Source: Mactromeris polynyma
Taxonomy: Eukaryota; Mollusca; Bivalvia; Venerida; Mactridae
Assembly (NCBI GenBank): GCA_032209605.1
Contig: JASFXZ010000003.1
Location: 4,032,807-4,096,806 of the forward strand
Reading direction: 5' to 3'
Length of the DNA: 64,000 nucleotides
Part shown: positions 24,575 to 37,256 of the stretch, one piece after another
Layout: the number at the start of each line of letters is the position of its first letter
How positions within the stretch are numbered: the first letter of the stretch is position 1
Program-made: the position numbers and the translations under genes
Notes under the pieces: model-generated
Seen by the model: the letters and a program-made list of their open reading frames with translations, nothing else
What the model was told of the DNA's origin: nothing
Databases searched by the model: none

Positions 24575-27282
24575 CTATATGTCAGACACTTATAATCCAC
24601 GTTAGATAACATTTAGACGTGATGTTCAACGCATTTTGCAATAAAAAAATCTCACCTTTTAACGCGTTTTGCCATTTTGTATTCCTTTCTCTAGAGAGCT
24701 TCTGAATTTATGGAAGGGAATGCAACTCTTTCCGGACAACAACGTGTGTGTCTTTTTTATTATACCATACTAGCTTCACTAGTCACCATCAACTCGTAGA
24801 CACTATATTTCTTACAAGACAATTAGTGTACATTTTTTATTGCAGTAAAGAGTGGTGTGTTTTTAATAGCTTTCAAAAATGTTTAGGTATTCTTAATATG
24901 ATTTATATCGTACACTCTTGTGCTAGCCGCCGCGATCCTTTCTTTAACGCGCGGACCTGATAAAGAGCATAGCCAAGTGCGCGATTTACAAGTTAACAAA
25001 CCATTTTCGTCGAATGTTTTGGCACTGATATTGACACGATGTAATACTCTACGTGATGTTATCAATGAATATGTGAAAGAATGTTTGAGCTAAGCTTCGC
25101 GTTCAAATCCGTACCTGTAGGACAAGTTAGTAGCCTAAGTTTTCTTTTGCTTAGGTTAATGCCCTGTATAAGTATTACTAGTATGTTTGGCATAAATATT
25201 AACGAAGCTTTTCATCGAAGGGAGTAAGCATATGTAAAGAACTGTTGCAAGGTATGTGATGGATATGAGACGCAGTATCCGAACTGTCGTTACTGTGCAT
25301 CACTGCTGACGCAATGTATATAAAAATGAATAAATAACTCGAGTATGAATAGGCACATACAAAGTGCACAGCCATTCAAAAAGCACATTGAAACATGAAC
25401 GCATGCACCTAATTCAAAAGCAAAATACACTCATAATAATTTTACATATGAAACATGTAACATAACTGCTATAATCGCTAATAAAAGGATTTTACTAAGT
25501 AATATGGAGGGTATTTCTGTAACTCGTCCAGGTCAGATCGAATCTGTTTCCTGCTATTCTGATTAATCATGTACGATATAACCACGTAAGCTGATTTCCG
25601 AATTAATTAAATTTCAAGTTACACCAGATACAGATAGTAATCAAGACCACTTTCAAAACCACACTGTGTAGATTGTATCAGCATGTACAAGTTTGTGCGA
25701 GTTATCTAGAGGATACAAGTATGTTTATCAGAGTGAATTTATCAAAGCATTCAAGTATTTACTATTTATATGTAATTTATATTTTACAAGAATCCGGGTT
25801 GACTGAGATGTTGTCATATCACTTAATAGTTTTCATGACTATCTCTTGACATTACCTAGAACTATTTGTTTCTAGATAGGCCAAAGTCAAAATTTAAAAT
25901 CAATTGTAAATGTCAAATAGAGGTTAAGATTTAAACCTTATGCTCGACTTCATCGTTCACTTGATATCTATATATACTGTTTTACCACACAAATATAAAG
26001 ACGGTCCGTAAATTTTAACTCCTAGATCAGCCACCTTATGTTTATTTAAGATGCATTTGGTCCATCTGAACGTAAACTATTAGAACTGGCCGTATTTCCT
26101 GTATTGTTGCTACATTGGTTAAGGCATCATTAACATAACAATTGTAGTGTAATTCCAATTCAAGTAAAGTAGTTTATCATTAGTTATGCAATGTCATAAT
26201 TCATGTCTTAATTATACATTGGAGAAATGAAAATATACGGCTTACTTAGAGAAAACAAAAATATATAATTTTATATTATTACTATTACTTACATGTTTAT
26301 GTAATAGAACTATTTCAGTTCGATCAACATGTATATAAATGATGAATGAGAAAGTTACACAATTATATAAATACAAACGTAGGGCATGTTTACACATACA
26401 TCACAATCATGTGAGAGCTAACCGCACAACATATAAAATGTGGTCATATTACAAGAGAGCGTAAGTGTCGACAGGGAACGCCACATACAGAAGACCGGGA
26501 AAACAACAGTTCATAAAACATCAGTCATTTTTGCGATGAATACATTGGTTTACGAGTGGAAGAACCCAGTCGCTAATATTTACGATTTTATACAGGCTAA
26601 CAGGTGCCCTCGCAACTTTGCGATGTTTAATGAAACGCGATTTGCGATTTTTGTCTGCGATTTTGCGATTATCAGCTGCGATTAGCGATGCGACCGTTCA
26701 TGAAACGCCCCCAGGAGTTGTATAGGTTGAGATGTGTTCATGATCACCATTCAGCAATGTAGTGTAAACCTTGGAGCAAATAAAGACATTCCAGTGGCAT
26801 TTTATAATGAAGAAACGTAAAAATTCAAATTATGCAATAATGAAAAATATTTACGAAATTCAATGCAAATAAAAGCTATAACCGGTGTTTTAGAATTAAC
26901 ATCAATATCAAGTATGAGTGTACATCATATGACGCGACAGACGTAAAAGAAAATATCCGCGAGTCAATATTGAAAACGAAAGTAGAAATATTCAATAAAT
27001 TTCTAGACAGCGTTCACGGTGAAAAATCGCACAGAAATCGCCCTTATTGCGCAATTCAAATTACTCATCCATTTCAATATAGCACCTTTTACTGGTCGTC
27101 CGTTTGATCAATTTTGACAGGTTTACTTGTCATCTATGTCACCTCTCATCGAAATTCATTACAAAGCTAAGCGCTCATTGGTCAGCAGTATTCGCTTATC
27201 CAATCAGATATCGCTTTACAAAATATAGCGACAGGCGGAGCTTAACTTCTCACACATCTGTTTTTTGTGGCTGTTTGTCGGT

Positions 27283-28525
27283 CAATAATGAAAAAATCAA
27301 CGTAAATTTCTTAGGCATGTTATTAAACTCATTGGGCCTTCGTGTAATCAAGCGAGACGTCCGAAAGGCATTCATTTTATAAACATACATATTATCGCGT
27401 TATCCCCAAGCTGCCCGATATTAGGTATGTTTCAATCTCATTCAAATCAACTCCAGTCGCACGCTCCTATACTATACGCTAACTGGATCTGATGACTGCC
27501 CAATACAGGTCACGTTCAAGTGACCTCTGAGTAGCCAATCAACTCCTCGCCTGCAAAATGCTGTGGTATAGAGTTATGAATATTCGTCGATCTCCGACGA
27601 GCTCCGTATAGTCTATATATTTGAGCGTAGATCACCTAGACGTTCCGATTACGTATTTTCGTCAATTTCAACATGGCTGCGCCCATAGACACAACCGCAA
27701 CTCATACACGGCAACATTCCTTGGTTAATCGGTGTTGTTTGTGTGGTGTTACGTTTTTGAAAATATCTATAACCGGAAACGACAGGAAGGACGTTAGATA
27801 ATAGTATAAACAATACAATATACAAAAATGTACAATACAAAATACTTTATTTTGGTCATGGTTACATGTGTAACAACACACACTGTTATGACTGACAGAT
27901 AGCATGTATCGGTAATCAAACAATTCAGTTATAAGTATACAATGTAAAAACAAAACAGAAATAGTTGGCTGAACATTTCTGTTTGTTTAGGGGACAGCGA
28001 AGTTTATATATCCGTGAAAGGTTTAAAAAGTTGGGAGAATTTAAATATTTACAATAAAATCACGAGAAAAATCGAAGGTCACGTAGTAGGAATTTCATTG
28101 ATGACTTGGAGATAGTACAATATATGTGTATAATTGTAGATGGTGTTTTTGTTGTTCAATTAAAATATTGTGTGATATAACATGTGAATAGACTTGTACT
28201 TCTAAGTACTCCGACAACAGAAATTCCGAATAAACGATTATGACATTTTGAGACACGGTTTTGTAAGGAGAAATTTCATTGGACCACAAACGAGCACCTA
28301 GTTACGCATATCTATTTTTAGAGAGGTTATATGAACGTGACCTCTTACGGAGTGTAGTCAGATCCTAACAGCGGAAAATAATGGAGCTAAAGTTAGGGGC
28401 TGATTTCAATGAGATTGGGTATGTTTATACCATGAATGCCTTTCGGACATCTCGCTTGTTAATACGAAGGCCCAATGAGGTTAAGTACATGCCTAAGAAG
28501 TTTACGTAGATTTTATCCGCCCAAA
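27283..28525. repeat. Large inverted repeat, arms about 200-240 bp
   Basis: The left arm (about 27283-27530) is matched by the reverse complement of about 28325-28525. The best block is 27296-27391 against 28425-28519, near 85% identical, sharing TTCTTAGGCATGT, CATTGGGCCTTCGT and GTCCGAAAGGCATTCAT. Two further blocks (AATCTCATT.AAATCA and GGATCTGA...GGTCACGTTCA) follow in the same order with small indels. About 0.8 kb separates the arms. Confidence 0.7.
27673..27801 (+). CDS. Short hypothetical ORF or first exon, 42 codons
   Basis: The ATG is in a good context (CAACATGGCTGC) and reads MAAPIDTTATHTRQHSLV then NRCCLCGVTFLKI, ending NDRKDVR and TAA. CCLCG is a zinc-ligand-like CxxC with no partner pair. 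Upstream lie CCAAT boxes (27199 and 27535 forward, 27178 inverted) and TATATAT near 27615. It could be a real micro-ORF, the first exon of an undetected gene or transposon debris; I do not recognise it. Confidence 0.25.
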   Translation: MAAPIDTTATHTRQHSLVNRCCLCGVTFLKISITGNDRKDVR

Positions 28526-29930
28526 ATTGGAGAATTGAATGAACAGACGACGACTTCTTCGCCCAAGCTGGCTCTCTGGTCCGTAATTCATACTGGTAAC
28601 GCGTATTATAAATAATGTGGACGATTGAAATCACACAAAGCATTTTCAGTAGAACATCTGAGAGAGCATGTCTATTAACCGTTCAAATTTTCTTTTTGTT
28701 AACTCAAATCTTGATGTCGGCGGATATAAAATAATAAAAGAACTCAGAACTATTCGATTTTGTTTTAAGTAAAAATTGGGTCGGCGCTCCAGTAAAAAAT
28801 GCTGGCCATAGATAAATGCTTCAACATGGGTACTTTCAGCACTTTGATTTTGCGTACAGTTGTTGCTATTTCAGTTTTTACTGATTGTTATTTTTATATC
28901 AGGTGTGTTGTTTTTTCAAAACTGTTCACTTTTCGTTTTCAAGTGTCCCATGTATCTGTGTAGACTGACATATTCGAAATGGTGTTGCATGTATATGAGA
29001 GTGGGTGGGGTAATATTACTATGAACTATAATCTTCTGGGAACAAATTTATAAACAATAGCAACATAATGTAGTTTATTGTTGATTATGTCATTCCTGTG
29101 ATTGTTATGGTTGGTTATACTTCACTGCTATTTCAAGATTTATCAGTAAGCCTTATTTTGTTCGTAAAATTTAGATTTATGTACATTTATGTTGATAGAC
29201 TACGTTTGTAGTAATGTCAATCCAATACGATGTTTATCATATTTGAATACACAAAGATCAAATATACTTTTGATTAACTTATTATGAGTTTTTACTTAAA
29301 ATAAGGTTTATAATGTTTGGAGTTAATTGAAAGAATATTTCTAGTGACTTCATTAATTAATAGTGGGCGGGGTAATTTCTATCACTTAAATTATGCAAAT
29401 ATCACTTTTCGTTCGTTCTAATTAGGCATTGTTCTTCATAAATACACCATAAATTGGGAAGTCTGCGTATAAATCTTCTGCTGTGGAGAAGTTTTCAGGT
29501 GTATTTCATTCCACAAATGTACATCTTGTCTTGTTTTATACGACTCAAAAAAAGTTTTAGTAAAAATCACGTGGTGTTAAACGGACGAATTTGAAGTACT
29601 TCCGCAACTTAGATTTTGTAAGAATGTTTATATGTTGTTCTACATAGATTTAACTTTCATAAACAGTGAAAATCATTTCTGTTGCAATTATTTGAAGGTT
29701 TGGCCTTTTTTGACGTAGAATGACTGGACTAAATGTACATATTGGTCCCACATTGTACCAACAATCTGGTCCCAGACAAAGTTGTTTATTATTCAAATTG
29801 TTGTTGTTTTTTCATTTTAAATAAAAGTGTTTTTATTCGAAAAACATTTTCCAGCACAATGTATAACCAACGAGAAAGGAAACGAAATGAGGAAATTACA
29901 GTATTACAGACACAATGTTTGTTATTGCAG

Positions 29931-30004
29931 ATGTCTCTGTACTACACACACCGCATATACATATCAATATGGACCCGTGGCAGTGATCACGAGCTGTTTG
30001 AAAG
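29931..30004 (+). other. Possible internal or 5' UTR exon upstream of MGMT
   Basis: 74 bp bounded by a strong acceptor (TTTGTTATTGCAG) and a donor (AAAG|GTTAAT). Could be a noncoding 5' exon of MGMT. Splice signals are the only evidence. Confidence 0.2.
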
Positions 30005-30357
30005 GTTAATTGTTGCCAATGTTATTTTTCTTATGAATACAATACCTAGAGTATCACCTGACCAAAATAGATGTATACATGTACATGTGAATTTTATATC
30101 ACAGAACCACCTCTGTCAAAGACCTAAATACCAGTCTTTGCCTCTGTTGAGATGACACTCATGAGTAGTTTCTAAAGAAATTTAAATAATAATATATATA
30201 AGGTGGTATATCTTCTTACGCTTAGAAATTAACTTTTGTTAATACAAAATCTAAATTAAATTGTTTGACAGTTTGTAAATTTATGCCTGAAAATATAAAC
30301 CAGTTTATAATATATGCCCGCCCAACCCTTCCCAGGACTGTGGATAAGAGGGATACC

Positions 30358-30620
30358 TGGGCCCGTATTCACAAACGTTTTAAGACCGAATCTCAGACTT
30401 AGACTTTAAAATTGCAAAAATTAAATTTACAAGCATTTCGTTTTCATTATATTTAAACGGATACATTTTTGCCTGAATATTTCTTGTTACTCACTCTACA
30501 CTTTTGCCATGTTTTATCAAAATATGTTGTGTAACAATATTGTAGGAACAAAATGAAAATTTACCATTTTAAAGTTTAAGTCTGAGATTCAGTCTTAAAA
30601 GGTTTGTGAATCCGGGCCCA
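30358..30620. mobile_element. Foldback MITE, GACTGAAACTCAGACTT family
   Basis: The best-preserved ends of the family: TGGGCCCGTATTCACAAACG and CGAATCTCAGACTTAGACTT at the left; AAGTTTAAGTCTGAGATTC and GTTTGTGAATCCGGGCCC at the right. Arms about 50 bp. Confidence 0.82.
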
Positions 30621-31846
30621 GGGCTGATTACCTGTAGACAAAATTGTCTTTTTAATATGATGCATTATTATGTATTATATCTCAGATACATTGGAAAACA
30701 TTTAGTAGATTAAGAGTAGTTGTAGAGACTTTCTTTTTATTTCTGTAGATAATCATATTTTTGTTACTAGTAATTTAATAATAATTATGTGTGTACATCA
30801 GATCACTATGTTAACATTTTTGCTGTATTAATGACAAGCTAATTACTAACACTAAAATATCCGCAGTAGAAGTTTTGACGGAGTTGGTTTAATTGCGGAA
30901 CTTTATTCTTATTTGTTAAACAAGTGGTCTCGGAATTGACAAATGGCGGGAATCGTCTACACTGCTTATCAACAGTCTACATATTGAATCTGCCCATTGT
31001 CCATTAATGGTGATGCTTTGTAATTTAAATATCGAATTTTGTAACAATGTTTTTTTATTTCATTGCATAATTACTTACCACTTATTCATGTCATGTCTTA
31101 AATAAGTCGTCGGCTCTACATTGTTTGAAAGTAGGTATATATTCGGACTGCACTGATTCGGATATTATGCGGATTGCTACGCTAAGACTATATTTAACAC
31201 CATTGTGAGCGTTAATAGCAAGACAATGAAATACGCTTCCTATGCACATAGAAAAGTTTTGCTTTACTCTCCAATAGGAATAGTGTCCAGCTTATAAAGT
31301 TGTGCGCCTGGCATATTAGCAAAGTGGTAATACTAATAGCAGAGTTATGACTCTTGACTTGGTTAAGTTGGTAAGACTAGTAAGTTGGGGGTATGTATAC
31401 TTAAGGGGGATCCATGCTTTTGTACACTTGGTAGCTTAGAGGTAGTATGAGATTGTAATGGAGAAGGGTGGTTTGTCAATATAGAATGATTGTCGCTCTA
31501 ACACGGATGTCAATTATGAAATACTGTAAGAAACTTGGTATAAAATGTATGTAGCTTATGAGTTTACAATGTTATTTAGGCTCATTGGGTCTACGTCACC
31601 CTAGCCATTGAGCAGTTTCGATCATTCTATTGACAGATATTTAGATTTTCTCCTGTTTTCTGTATGACTTTACTAAGTAATGCTTAATTAAGGATGAATA
31701 CTCAGGATGTTTTACACTTTCATCAAATATAACATTGTTTATTCATCCAACTGGTGATGGGAGAACACATCAGTAAATTACATGTTGGGAGATGAAAAGC
31801 CATCAGAATTGTATAAAAGATTTTTCTTTCGGTAGAAATTACGAGA

Positions 31847-32004
31847 ATGCCTGCCAGGGGAACAACTTGTCCTCTAGGACCAACTAACACATACCGAGTT
31901 GCCACACCAGTAGGAGAGGTTGTATACACTTGCTGCCCCCAGGGACTGCACACACTCGGTATCACAGAAGAAATAACAGATGAAAATTTCTCTCCACAGC
32001 CACA
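31847..32004 (+). CDS. MGMT: MGMT first coding exon
   Basis: 52 codons plus 2 nt. It encodes the N-terminal domain: MPARGTTCPLG, then TPVGEVVYTCCPQGLHTLGI. The donor is CCACA|GTTAGT, non-consensus on the exon side but the only one that gives the phase needed by the next exon. Confidence 0.88.
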
Positions 32005-34936
32005 GTTAGTCTATACTTCATTTTGTATGACCTTCACACAATCTTTTTCAAATTGTCGGATGTCAAGCAAGAATTATTAGCTAGTTATGAACTGTAATGC
32101 TTCTAACCTGCTACCATTTCAACTTCAAATTATATCACTGCGTATAAACTTGTTTCAACTGTACATATTGTAAATATTTTATTTAACCATTTGTAATAAT
32201 GTGTATAATTATATGAATTACGAAGGTGAACCAAAATTGATTAGGAGTTTGCATATTACAAAAATATCTTGTAACAGACAAGTGTCATAAAATCAATGTT
32301 AAAGCTTGAAACTTAAAACTATGAGTCTACAGTCTGGTAAAACTGTGGGTCTACAGTCTGGTAAAACTGTGGTCTACTGTCTGGTAAAACTGTGGGTCTA
32401 CTGTCTGATAAAACTGTGGGTCTACTGTCTGATAAAACTGTGGGTCTACTGTCTGGTAAAACTGTGGTCTACTGTCTGATAAAACTGTGAGTCTACTGTC
32501 TGATAAAACTGTGGGTCTACTGTCTGATAAAACTGTGGGTCTACTGTCTGATAAAACTGTGGGTCTACTGTCTGGTAAAACTGTGGTCTACTGTCTGATA
32601 AAACTGTGAGTCTACTGTCTGATAAAACTGTGGGTCTACTGTCTGATAAAACTGTGGGTCTACTGTCTGGTAAAACTGTGGGTCTACTGTCTGGTAAAAC
32701 TGTGGGTCTACTGTCTGGTAAAACTGTGGTCTACTGTCTGGTAAAACTGTGGGTCTACTGTCTGATAAAACTGTGGGTCTACTGTCTGATAAAACTGTGG
32801 GTCTACTGTCTGGTAAAACTGTGGTCTACTGTCTGATAAAACTGTGAGTCTACTGTCTGATAAAACTGTGGGTCTACTGTCTGATAAAACTGTGGGTCTA
32901 CTGTCTGATAAAACTGTGGGTCTACTGTCTGGTAAAACTGTGGTCTACTGTCTGGTAAAACTGTGGGTCTACTGTCTGATAAAACTGTGGGTCTACTGTC
33001 TGATAAAACTGTGGGTCTACTGTCTGGTAAAACTGTGGGTCTACTGTCTGGTAAAACTGTGGGTCTACTGTCTGGTAAAACTGTGGTCTACTGTCTGATA
33101 AAACTGTGAGTCTACTGTCTGATAAAACTGTGGGTCTACTGTCTGATAAAAATGTGGGTCTACTGTCTGATAAAAATGTGGGTCTACTGTCTGGTAAAAC
33201 TGTGGTCTACTGTCTGGTAAAACTGTGGTCTACTGTATGATAAAACTGTGAGTCTACTGTCTGATAAAACTGTGGGTCTACTGTCTGATAAAACTGTGGG
33301 TCTACTGTCTGATAAAACTGTGGTCTACTGTCTGGTAAAACTGTGGTCTACTGTCTGGTAAAACTGTGAGTCTACTGTCTGATAAAACTGAGTCTACTGT
33401 CTGATAAAACTGTGAGTCTACTGTCTGATAAAACTGTGGGTCTACTGTCTGGTAAAACTGAATCTACTGTCTGATAAAACTGTGAGTCTACTGTCTGGTA
33501 AAACTGAGTCTACTGTCTGATAAAACTGTGGGTCTACTGTCTGGTAAAACCAGTACTGTTGGATTTTATTCTATTTGAATTGTCATTGCCTTAGTTAATT
33601 CATTTGTGCCTTAACCACTTCTCTTTTATACTGTTAATTAAATCTTCTTATGCATAAAAATTTGTCTGTGTATCCTGTATCATTATAGCCCCAATCTCAG
33701 TTTGTCTATAGCTATTATGAGATGCCATTGCTATTTGTTGACTGCCCTACTGAAAATACTGTCTATGCAAATGTTTGAAAAAGTATTCAAACTAAAATCT
33801 CTACCTACAGACCCAACTGTTTTTCAGCATGTTATAAGAACACTTTTTGATTTGATTATTTTCAGGATAGAAGTATGTTTGATATCACAAATGTATGAGG
33901 ACAATGGTTACACATACAAACCAGCAACTCAGTGTTTACATTGGTTACAGTCTTACTTTAGTTGTACAGAAAGAAAAGAATCACTGACGTTACCCAAAAT
34001 TTGTTCTCACATTGGGAAAGAAGGTAACCAACACATTTTGTTACCTTAAAAACAAAGAGTTTAAACATCGGCTTGCATTGTGGAAAATGCCTAATCAATT
34101 TGACATTAATATATGAATATGCTATTGATTTATTTGTATGTTTGTAAATTCTGTCGGAAGGCCGAAGTAGTTTCTTGAAAATGAAGTTATGGTGGAGATA
34201 AAAAAGAAAATTTCATTAAAAAACGTGAGAAGTGTCGATTGATTTTCTCCCACTGTAACTACTTCTAATTAATTAAGTGGTGTGACTGTGGTAAATTAGC
34301 TCTGCTGTTTTAACATTTCTCAGAACAGTATGATGCATGCATTTACCAAACATTAACCCTTTAACAGGTGTGAGAATGCTCATTGGTTAGTGAGAAGAAA
34401 ACATTAAAAATCCCCATGGTTACACTCTATACCCTTCAACAAAATGTCCATTTTTGCACATACATGATTGTATCTGACCAAATCGGACTACTTTTGTGTT
34501 TCCATTGATTTATAAAAAAATAAGATGAGTATTCTCAGCCCTGCTGGAAGAGTATCGTCTCTGTCAGTTTTGCTTGCTGTGTATTGACTATGCTCTGAAA
34601 TATATTGTTTGCTATATGAAGTTTGTATTAAGTGATTGAGTTCAAGTTATTTTCATTGTCTTGTAATTTTCAGGATCATTCACCTATAATGCGTGGTTCA
34701 CTCTACTGCGTAGAGTACCATTTGGTAAGACAATATCCTACAGAGCGTTAGCTGGTTTATGTGGGAATGTGAAAGCTTGCCGGGCAGTTGGTCAAGCCAT
34801 GAGGAACAATCCTGTAGGACTTGTTATACCCTGTCACAGGGTCATACAAGAAGGTGGAAAATTGGGGAACTATCATCATGGAACACGAAATAAAATGAAG
34901 GAATGGTTATTAATACATGAAGGGTCTTATAAATAA
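31847..34936 (+). CDS. MGMT: Methylated-DNA-protein-cysteine methyltransferase (MGMT), 3 coding exons
   Basis: Suicide DNA repair protein that moves alkyl groups from O6-alkylguanine in nuclear DNA to its own cysteine. Exons: 31847-32004, 33866-34023, 34674-34936. Phases 2 and 1 agree at the junctions, giving 192 residues; I recall human MGMT as 207. The active site PCHRV has acceptor Cys159. The DNA-binding helix is CRAVGQAMRNNP with the Arg finger at 142, and GNYHHG plus the WLLIHEG closing helix follow. TCCPQGLH matches the zinc-binding Cys24/His29 segment of human MGMT, and Cys8 could stand for Cys5, which supports this ATG. A splice acceptor (TTCGGTAG) 13 bp upstream suggests a noncoding first exon. 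Intron 1 carries a 1.2 kb minisatellite. Confidence 0.95.
32315..33550 (+). repeat. 24 bp minisatellite in MGMT intron 1
   Basis: About 50 head-to-tail units of GTGGGTCTACTGTCTGATAA plus AACT, with a GATAAAA/GGTAAAA dimorphism and 23 bp (GTGGTC) and 19 bp variants. The order of variants repeats in blocks of roughly 240-260 bp (compare 32606-32836 with 32844-33098), so there is higher-order structure. Protein-like frames over it are repeat artefacts. Confidence 0.97.
33866..34023 (+). CDS. MGMT: MGMT second coding exon
   Basis: 1 nt, 52 codons, 1 nt. The acceptor is TATTTTCAG and the donor GAAG|GTAACC. It contains PATQCLHWLQSYF, equivalent to the MQCTAWLNAYF helix of human MGMT, and the LPKICSHIGKEG linker into the C-terminal domain. 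Confidence 0.92.
34674..34936 (+). CDS. MGMT: MGMT last exon: active site
   Basis: 2 nt plus 86 codons and TAA. Acceptor ATTTTCAG. From SFTYNAWFTLLRRVPFGKTI through the recognition helix, IPCHRV and the HEGSYK end. Every catalytic element is intact. Confidence 0.96.
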
Positions 34937-35429
34937 GACTGTGGGTTCAAATTTTGTTGAAACTAAATCATGGTGCTCATTTGAATGGTAAATCAGTTAA
35001 TTATCTGCCTCATATCATAAAAAAACAGTGCAGAATGATACAGTAAGAAACTGTGAGGCAAATAACTGATGAGAAAATTGTTGAATTATTTTTTTACTTT
35101 TACCATGAAGGTGAACAGAAGTTCCATGTCAGAGGTCACAGTTGTTGATCTGTAACAAAGTATAGGAGTATTTGTTGAAGTTTTGAGTTTAATAATGTTC
35201 ACGCATTGTACATTATATCATACTATTCAGAAACATTATTGTAAATTTGTTTTCATTTACTGTCGTTTATAGCTTGTAACTTACTGTTTTTTGTGGGTTT
35301 TTTTCTGGTTTTACACTGTTTCTAAACACTTTGAATTATATGATGTTGTAACTTGAACATATTATTTGGTTTAATGTTAAGTGGTACTTTTCTTCCTTAT
35401 GATTCTGTTCATCAAACATGTGTTACCAA

Positions 35430-36560
35430 GTGCTGTCACAAGGAGTTATGGCCCTTTGATATCAAACTTCCCAGATTAACACGGTCCACTCTCCATCTTC
35501 CAGAGCTATTGTGTGATCTTTACCAAACTTTGTCACAAAATTTATGGTTATTATGTCTTGGCCAAGTTCTGTAACTGCACATATCTGCTTCACACACAGT
35601 TACAATATCCTCAAATCTTTAAATTTCTGAAATTGTGTTACCTTAACACTGTTCACTCAGAATCTTAGAAAATCTCTTGCCCAATTTTCACCAAACTTTG
35701 TCACAATGTTTATTTGCACGATATGTCGGCCATGTTTGATTACAAACCATAATGCTTCTAACACTCTGTAGCTATTACTTCCTGTTGTGGAACTTTGCCC
35801 TGACAGATCTTTCGATTCAATTATTGAGTCTGTTCTTGCTGATATTTATATGTTTGAACTCTTGCCATATAAATGGTCACTTTTTATGCCCCCACTCTAA
35901 AAAGGGGGGGCATATAGATTTGCCCTTGTCCGTCCGTCACAAAATCTTGTGTCACTCATATCTCTAAAACAATATGAGCCGGAGTCATTAAACTTTACAG
36001 GAATGTTCACCAGCATGTGAAGTTGTGCTCCTGGGGTTTCATTTTTGGCTGTGTCCAGTAAGTGCAAAGTTATGGCCCTTGACTTAGTTAAAACATAGCC
36101 TACAGAGTATGCAATAGTGTGTCGCACATATCTCCAAAAGTATATGAGCCAGAGTTATAAGACTTTACAGAAATGTTCACATGCATGTGTTATATTGCAC
36201 CTGGGGATTCATAATTCGGTGAGTCCAGTAAGTGCAAAGTAATGGCCCTTGATTTATTGAAAATATAGCATACAGAGCGTGCAATTTAGTGTCGCGCATA
36301 TTTCCAACAGTATATCAGCTACACTCGCCAAACTGTACAGGAATGTTCACCAACCTGTATAGTTGTGCACCTGGGGTTTCGTGTTTGCCTGTGTCCAGCA
36401 AGTGCAAAATTATGGCCCTTGACTTATCACCATAATCAGTACAGTTGTTCACTTGGTAATTTTGATATGCATTCACAAACTATGAGCAGAATAATAGCAT
36501 TTGCTTTTGTGACAAAGGCTGCAAGTGGGGGCATCTGTGTCCTATGGACGCATTCTAGTT
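35430..36560 (+). repeat. Interspersed repeat, gtccgtccgtc family, with about 170 bp internal tandem units
   Basis: Core starts TATGCCCCCACTC at 35887, then TTGTCCGTCCGTCAC. Three related units start near 35950, 36119 and 36291, each with CATATCTC, ATGAGCC-like, GGAATGTTCACC-like, CTGGGG and TTATGGCCCTTGA blocks. It ends TGGGGGCATCTGTGTCC. The part before 35887 is related low-identity repeat. ORFs here are shadows. Confidence 0.7.
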
Positions 36561-36816
36561 TTATTTTAATGTGGTAGCCAGTTGGACTTGACTGGTCTTG
36601 AACGAGTCACTTTCTATACATAAGTCCTTGTTTTAATAATAGTGTTTGATATTTTTTGTGTGAATGGAAGATGTGATTAGAGTGCTGTGTTTGTGATATT
36701 GATTTTAATGTACTCTTTCAGATATAGATTTGTTGGCTATTCTATGTTTATATTGTATTACATTTTGTACATAAATTGTATTGGCTTACTGAGTATTTTG
36801 CTTTGTAACCCTGGAA

Positions 36817-36822
36817 AATAAA
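36817..36822 (+). terminator. Possible MGMT polyadenylation signal
   Basis: AATAAA about 1.9 kb downstream of the MGMT stop. It would imply a long 3' UTR running through interspersed repeats. An unseen variant signal nearer the stop is equally possible. Confidence 0.25.
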
Positions 36823-37256
36823 CATAATGAAGGGTGTTTATATATTTCTGTTTTATGCCCCCCACATAATGGATACTTACACTCAGCACTCAAGGCACAA
36901 AATTTACTCTTTATGAGTATGATAGAGACTCGTATTAAGTGTGAAAAATACGTGATAATGTAGATGGCAATTATATTTCAGTGACTAAGAATTGGGGTTG
37001 GGTAAAAAAATGATAATGGTCATAAGCCAAATACAAAATCATTGCAACATCCAACAGTGCTGTCAATAACATTGCTGGTTTGAGTTACGAGTAATGACGT
37101 ATTGTCTGGGACCAATATATACAGGGACCCATATAAAAGTGTTCATTTATTATAAGTGTCGCCCCTATTTAAAGGGCCAGCCAATTCTGACTTGTGAGAC
37201 ACCTACTTTCTGAGCACATTTACTTCCCGATTCCTATCCTTCAATGCCATGCACCA

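Larger units (their letters stand above)
22837..31846. other. Intergenic region between the divergent USP and MGMT genes
   Basis: Should hold both promoters and 5' UTR exons. Holds a SINE (24436), an inverted repeat (27283-28525) with a short ORF (27673), a foldback MITE (30358) and a possible exon (29931). Otherwise AT-rich, with no recognisable gene. CpG-bearing stretches around 23160-23340 and 24920-24990 might be promoter-related, but this is weak. The 140-codon ORF at 29733 has no recognisable domain. Confidence 0.5.

Noticed and set aside
29733..30155. 140-codon plus-strand ORF
   Set aside because: No recognisable domain, an overlapping alternative frame is also open, and the composition matches noncoding flanks. 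Only the 74 bp exon-like part is kept as a low-confidence feature.
32606..33098. Two frames with LLSDKTVG / YCLVKLWV repeats
   Set aside because: They lie entirely in the 24 bp minisatellite within an MGMT intron.
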